Below are positions 4,341 to 6,892 of a DNA stretch of 6,892 nucleotides, one piece after another; within the stretch, counting starts at the first letter, position 1, and each line of letters starts with the position of its first letter. The position numbers and the translations under genes were made by a program. A model generated the notes under the pieces. It was not told the DNA's origin. It did not search any database and was given only the letters and a program-made list of their open reading frames with translations. The stretch spans positions 1-6,892 of the forward strand of contig CAKQVW010000153.1 of the NCBI GenBank assembly GCA_934277865.1, given 5' to 3'. This DNA comes from an uncultured Pseudobdellovibrionaceae bacterium (lineage in GTDB: Bacteria > Bdellovibrionota > Bdellovibrionia > Bdellovibrionales > JAMPXM01).

Positions 4341-6623
4341 ATGGCAGAGCATCCGCATAATCACGCAAAAGACCATGGGCACCACCACGCACACGACGCC
4401 TGCTGTTCTCCCAAGCCGGCGGGCGAGCAATCGATCGAGATCAATCGTCTTGCAAATTCCACGCAATCGACGTTCCTCGTTTCCGGGATGGACTGCGCCG
4501 ATGAAATTGCGGCTATTCAAAAAGCACTTTCCCGGCCCAAGATTGCACGTGTGACGGCGAACCTGATGTCGTCTCAAGTGACAGTCGAACACGATCCGGG
4601 ACTTTCGAAGCAAGATCTCGTCATGTGGATCAATAGCGCCGGTGTCCGAGTGCGAGAGTCAAAGACACCGGCCTCGTTTTATGCCGACCACCGAGCGCGT
4701 GTTTGGCTGGTCGTGGGTTCGGGATTGACGCTGACGGCGGGGCTTTTTCTCGGCTGGGGATGGTATGAGGCCGAGCCAAAGCTGCGCTCGGTTCTGTTTT
4801 CACTCTACCTCATATCGACGCTTTTGGGGGCGTCGCTTGTGGCGCCCAAAGCGTGGCGAGCGTTGAAGCAAAAGTCGCTCGACATGAATGTTTTGATGAT
4901 GCTTGCCGTGATCGGCGCGTTTTACATAGGCGAGTATTCGGAAGGTGCCGCGGTCGTGTTCCTGTTTTCTCTAGCTGAAATGTTGGAGGCCTTCAGTGTC
5001 GCACGTGCGCGCCGAGCGATTCACGACGTGCTTTCGATCACTCCGCAGACGGCAAACGTCGAGAGCGAGGAAGGGACGGGGTCGAAAACTGAGGTTGTCT
5101 CGGTTGAGCAAGTCGGCATTGGGAAAACCATTGTGGTGCTCGCAGGTGAGCGTATTCCGCTGGACGGTGTCGTGAGCAAAGGGGCATCAGCCGTGAATCA
5201 GGCGCCGCTCACGGGTGAGTCGCAACCCGTAGAAAAAACGGTTGGCGACACGGTGCTGGCGGGCACGATTAACGAATCAGGGACATTGAAGATTCGAGTC
5301 ACGCATGGCTTCAAGGACTCCAAAATCGCGAGTGTGATTCGATTGATCGAGGAGGCGCAGAGCAAGAAGGCGCCAGCCCAGCTTTTTGTTGATAAGTTCG
5401 CACGGATCTACACGCCGGTTGTGACGTTGGTGGCGTTTTTGGTGGCGCTTGTGCCACCGCTTGCAACGGGTGGCGACTGGAGTCTTTGGTTTTATCGGTC
5501 GCTGGTGTTTTTGGTGATCGCTTGCCCTTGTGCGCTTGTCATTGCCACGCCGATCTCGATTGTATCAGCCCTCACAGCGCTTGCGCGCGCAGGGGTGTTG
5601 GTAAAAGGTGGTGTGTTTCTCGAATCGCTGGGTAAGCTTCGCGCACTGGCGATCGACAAGACGGGGACGGTCACCGAGGGAAAACCGCAGGTGGTGTCGG
5701 TAAAGGTCTTGAAAGACGGTGCGGAGACTGAGCTGCTTCAAGTTGTTCACGCGCTGGAGAAAGAGTCCACTCATCCACTAGCAAAAGCGGCGGTTGCCTA
5801 CTGTGAGCAAAAGGGCATCTCGCGAGAGCCCGTTCATAATTTCAAAGTGATTCAGGGACAAGGGATTGAGGGGGAAGTCGCGGGTCACCACTATTTTGCC
5901 GGGAATCACAAGCTTGCGCACGAGCTTGGCGTTTGTTCGCCTGACGTGGAAGCTTACTTGGCCACGCTCGAAGATCAGGCGCGGTCGGTTTTAGTTGTCG
6001 GGCACAAGCCACATACGGGTTGTCAGGGAGAAATCTTGGGAATCTTAGGTTTGTCCGATGAGCCGCGTGCAAATGTGCGGGAGGCGATTTCGAGTTTGCA
6101 TGCGTCTGGCATTCGAGAAATCGCGATGCTGAGCGGAGACAATCAGCGCACGGTTTTGTCGATTGCTAAACGTGTGGGTATCGGCACCGCCTCAGGTGAT
6201 CTCGTAAAGGGCGATTTGCTGCCCGAAGACAAAGTTCGCGAACTGCAAAAGCTGATCGAGCATCACACGTATGTCGGCATGGTCGGCGATGGAATCAACG
6301 ATGCGCCGGCACTGGCTCGGGCCACGATTGGAATTGCGATGGGAGCGGCTGGGACTGACGCCGCAATCGAGACGGCCGACGTCGCCTTGATGACGGATGA
6401 TCTCAATCAACTGGCGAGAGCGATCGCGCATGGGCGCCGAACTTTGAATGTGATCCGATTCAATATCGGTTTTGCGCTTTTGACGAAGGCCATTTTTATC
6501 GTGCTGGGAGCGATTGGCTATTCAAGTCTCTGGCTGGCGGTCGCAGCGGATATGGGAGCGACTCTCTTGGTGATTGCAAATTCACTTCGCTTGCTGCGAA
6601 TGGGTGACGAAGCCTGGGATTGA
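4341..6623 (+). CDS. cadA: Zn2+/Cd2+/Pb2+-exporting P1B-type ATPase (CadA/ZntA family)
   Basis: An inner-membrane pump that uses ATP to expel soft divalent metals from the cytoplasm. Numbered from ATG 4341 (760 residues). Residues 1-22 hold eight His plus Cys21-Cys22, a likely metal-binding tail. An HMA domain follows (about 44-107) with GMDCADE at 49-55; the usual second Cys is replaced, leaving Cys52 with Asp and Glu. Membrane helices lie near 120-141, 149-170, 182-198, 200-216, 355-380, 385-407, 705-725 and 730-750. The actuator motif TGES is at 291-294, the transport motif CPC at 395-397, the phosphorylated Asp439 in DKTGT, HP at 478-479 and GDGINDAP from 649. Lys716 and Asp737 (ADMGAT) in the last two helices match ZntA Lys693 and Asp714, which favours Zn/Cd/Pb over Cu. 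An in-frame GTG at 4239 is rejected as start: it would add 34 unrelated residues across the inverted repeats. No regulator gene is adjacent. Confidence 0.95.
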   Translation: MAEHPHNHAKDHGHHHAHDACCSPKPAGEQSIEINRLANSTQSTFLVSGMDCADEIAAIQKALSRPKIARVTANLMSSQVTVEHDPGLSKQDLVMWINSAGVRVRESKTPASFYADHRARVWLVVGSGLTLTAGLFLGWGWYEAEPKLRSVLFSLYLISTLLGASLVAPKAWRALKQKSLDMNVLMMLAVIGAFYIGEYSEGAAVVFLFSLAEMLEAFSVARARRAIHDVLSITPQTANVESEEGTGSKTEVVSVEQVGIGKTIVVLAGERIPLDGVVSKGASAVNQAPLTGESQPVEKTVGDTVLAGTINESGTLKIRVTHGFKDSKIASVIRLIEEAQSKKAPAQLFVDKFARIYTPVVTLVAFLVALVPPLATGGDWSLWFYRSLVFLVIACPCALVIATPISIVSALTALARAGVLVKGGVFLESLGKLRALAIDKTGTVTEGKPQVVSVKVLKDGAETELLQVVHALEKESTHPLAKAAVAYCEQKGISREPVHNFKVIQGQGIEGEVAGHHYFAGNHKLAHELGVCSPDVEAYLATLEDQARSVLVVGHKPHTGCQGEILGILGLSDEPRANVREAISSLHASGIREIAMLSGDNQRTVLSIAKRVGIGTASGDLVKGDLLPEDKVRELQKLIEHHTYVGMVGDGINDAPALARATIGIAMGAAGTDAAIETADVALMTDDLNQLARAIAHGRRTLNVIRFNIGFALLTKAIFIVLGAIGYSSLWLAVAADMGATLLVIANSLRLLRMGDEAWD

Positions 6624-6625
6624 AG

Positions 6626-6660
6626 TTGAATTCGCAGCGTGATGTGTTCTAATTTGATCA
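6626..6660 (+). promoter_or_regulatory. Strong promoter ending at the ATG of the last gene
   Basis: TTGAAT (6626-6631) and TCTAAT (6648-6653) are 16 bases apart and match consensus at 4 of 6 and 5 of 6 positions. The start of transcription would fall at about 6660, beside the ATG at 6661, so the mRNA is probably leaderless. The -35 begins 3 bases after the ATPase stop codon. Confidence 0.6.
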
Positions 6661-6892
6661 ATGATCCCCAGCCGATTGCGTCGACAATCACTCTTGAAAA
6701 TGATCGAAGGCCTGGCCGCAAAACGCCGGCTTGTGTTCTCGATTTTGGTTGGAGTGTTGCTACTTGTCCTCGGGATCAGCAGGGGGACTTTTGTTGAGTC
6801 CGGTTACAGTGTCAATTACGACTCCAAACCACCGGCCAACGTCTTGCGAGGTTTGAAGTTCGTCGAGTCGGCGGTTTCGATGGGAGCTGAGT
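6661..6892 (+). CDS. Membrane protein N-terminus, possibly RND/MMPL-type exporter (partial)
   Basis: From ATG 6661 the frame stays open to the window edge (77 complete codons). A basic cytoplasmic N-terminus (SRLRRQ, then AAKRR at about 19-23) leads into one hydrophobic helix at about residues 24-41 (LVFSILVGVLLLVLGI). A periplasmic stretch follows, including SVNYDSKPPANVLRG and KFVESAVSMG. A single N-terminal helix followed by a periplasmic part with a D-x-x-P-P-type turn and an amphipathic helix is how RND/MMPL permeases begin, so that is my best guess, but the visible part is too short to decide. It has its own strong promoter directly before the ATG and no Shine-Dalgarno. A later in-frame ATG at 6700 also lacks one, so 6661 is preferred. 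Confidence 0.5.
   Translation, partial: MIPSRLRRQSLLKMIEGLAAKRRLVFSILVGVLLLVLGISRGTFVESGYSVNYDSKPPANVLRGLKFVESAVSMGAE

Overview
The window reads as chromosome of a Gram-negative bacterium. Exported c-type haem protein, a signal-peptide-bearing protein that looks like an outer-membrane barrel, a lipobox lipoprotein and CadA/ChaA-type pumps all point that way. Genes are tightly packed, base composition looks even, and I see no mobile element, CRISPR array or pseudogene. A Bdellovibrio-like or other former-Deltaproteobacterial host is only a guess from the style of the proteins and promoters. No gene-free stretch exceeds about 120 bases.

Left part (1-2683, all +): an inorganic sulfur oxidation cluster. 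It starts inside the C-terminal part of a type II sulfide:quinone oxidoreductase (human SQOR-like). A membrane-anchored TlpA-type thioredoxin follows, then a dihaem thiosulfate dehydrogenase (TsdA) with an N-terminal membrane segment. Last comes an exported, probably beta-barrel protein whose start codon lies inside the end of tsdA. Together they suggest sulfide oxidation into the quinone pool, thiosulfate oxidation to tetrathionate in the periplasm, periplasmic thiol chemistry, and an outer-membrane partner of unknown role.

Middle (2700-4228): a ChaA-type Ca2+(Na+)/H+ antiporter gene with a -10 element so close to the ATG that the mRNA is probably leaderless. Next is tRNA-Arg(UCU) with an encoded CCA. 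Convergent to it is a 58-codon lipoprotein gene on the minus strand with a good ribosome binding site and lipobox. A false antisense reading through the tRNA overlaps this gene in another frame.

Right part (4229-6892): a divergent intergenic region with two inverted repeats, then a Zn/Cd/Pb-type P1B ATPase (CadA/ZntA) with a His-rich N-terminus and a one-cysteine HMA domain. Within 40 bases of its stop, a near-consensus promoter ends at the ATG of a further membrane protein, cut by the window edge and possibly an RND/MMPL-type exporter.

The strongest leads are the small lipoprotein gene, the repeated leaderless promoter layout (clear at two genes, possible at a third), the tsdA-coupled barrel protein, and the dyads in front of the metal pump. 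I found no convincing evidence of a wholly new multi-gene system.
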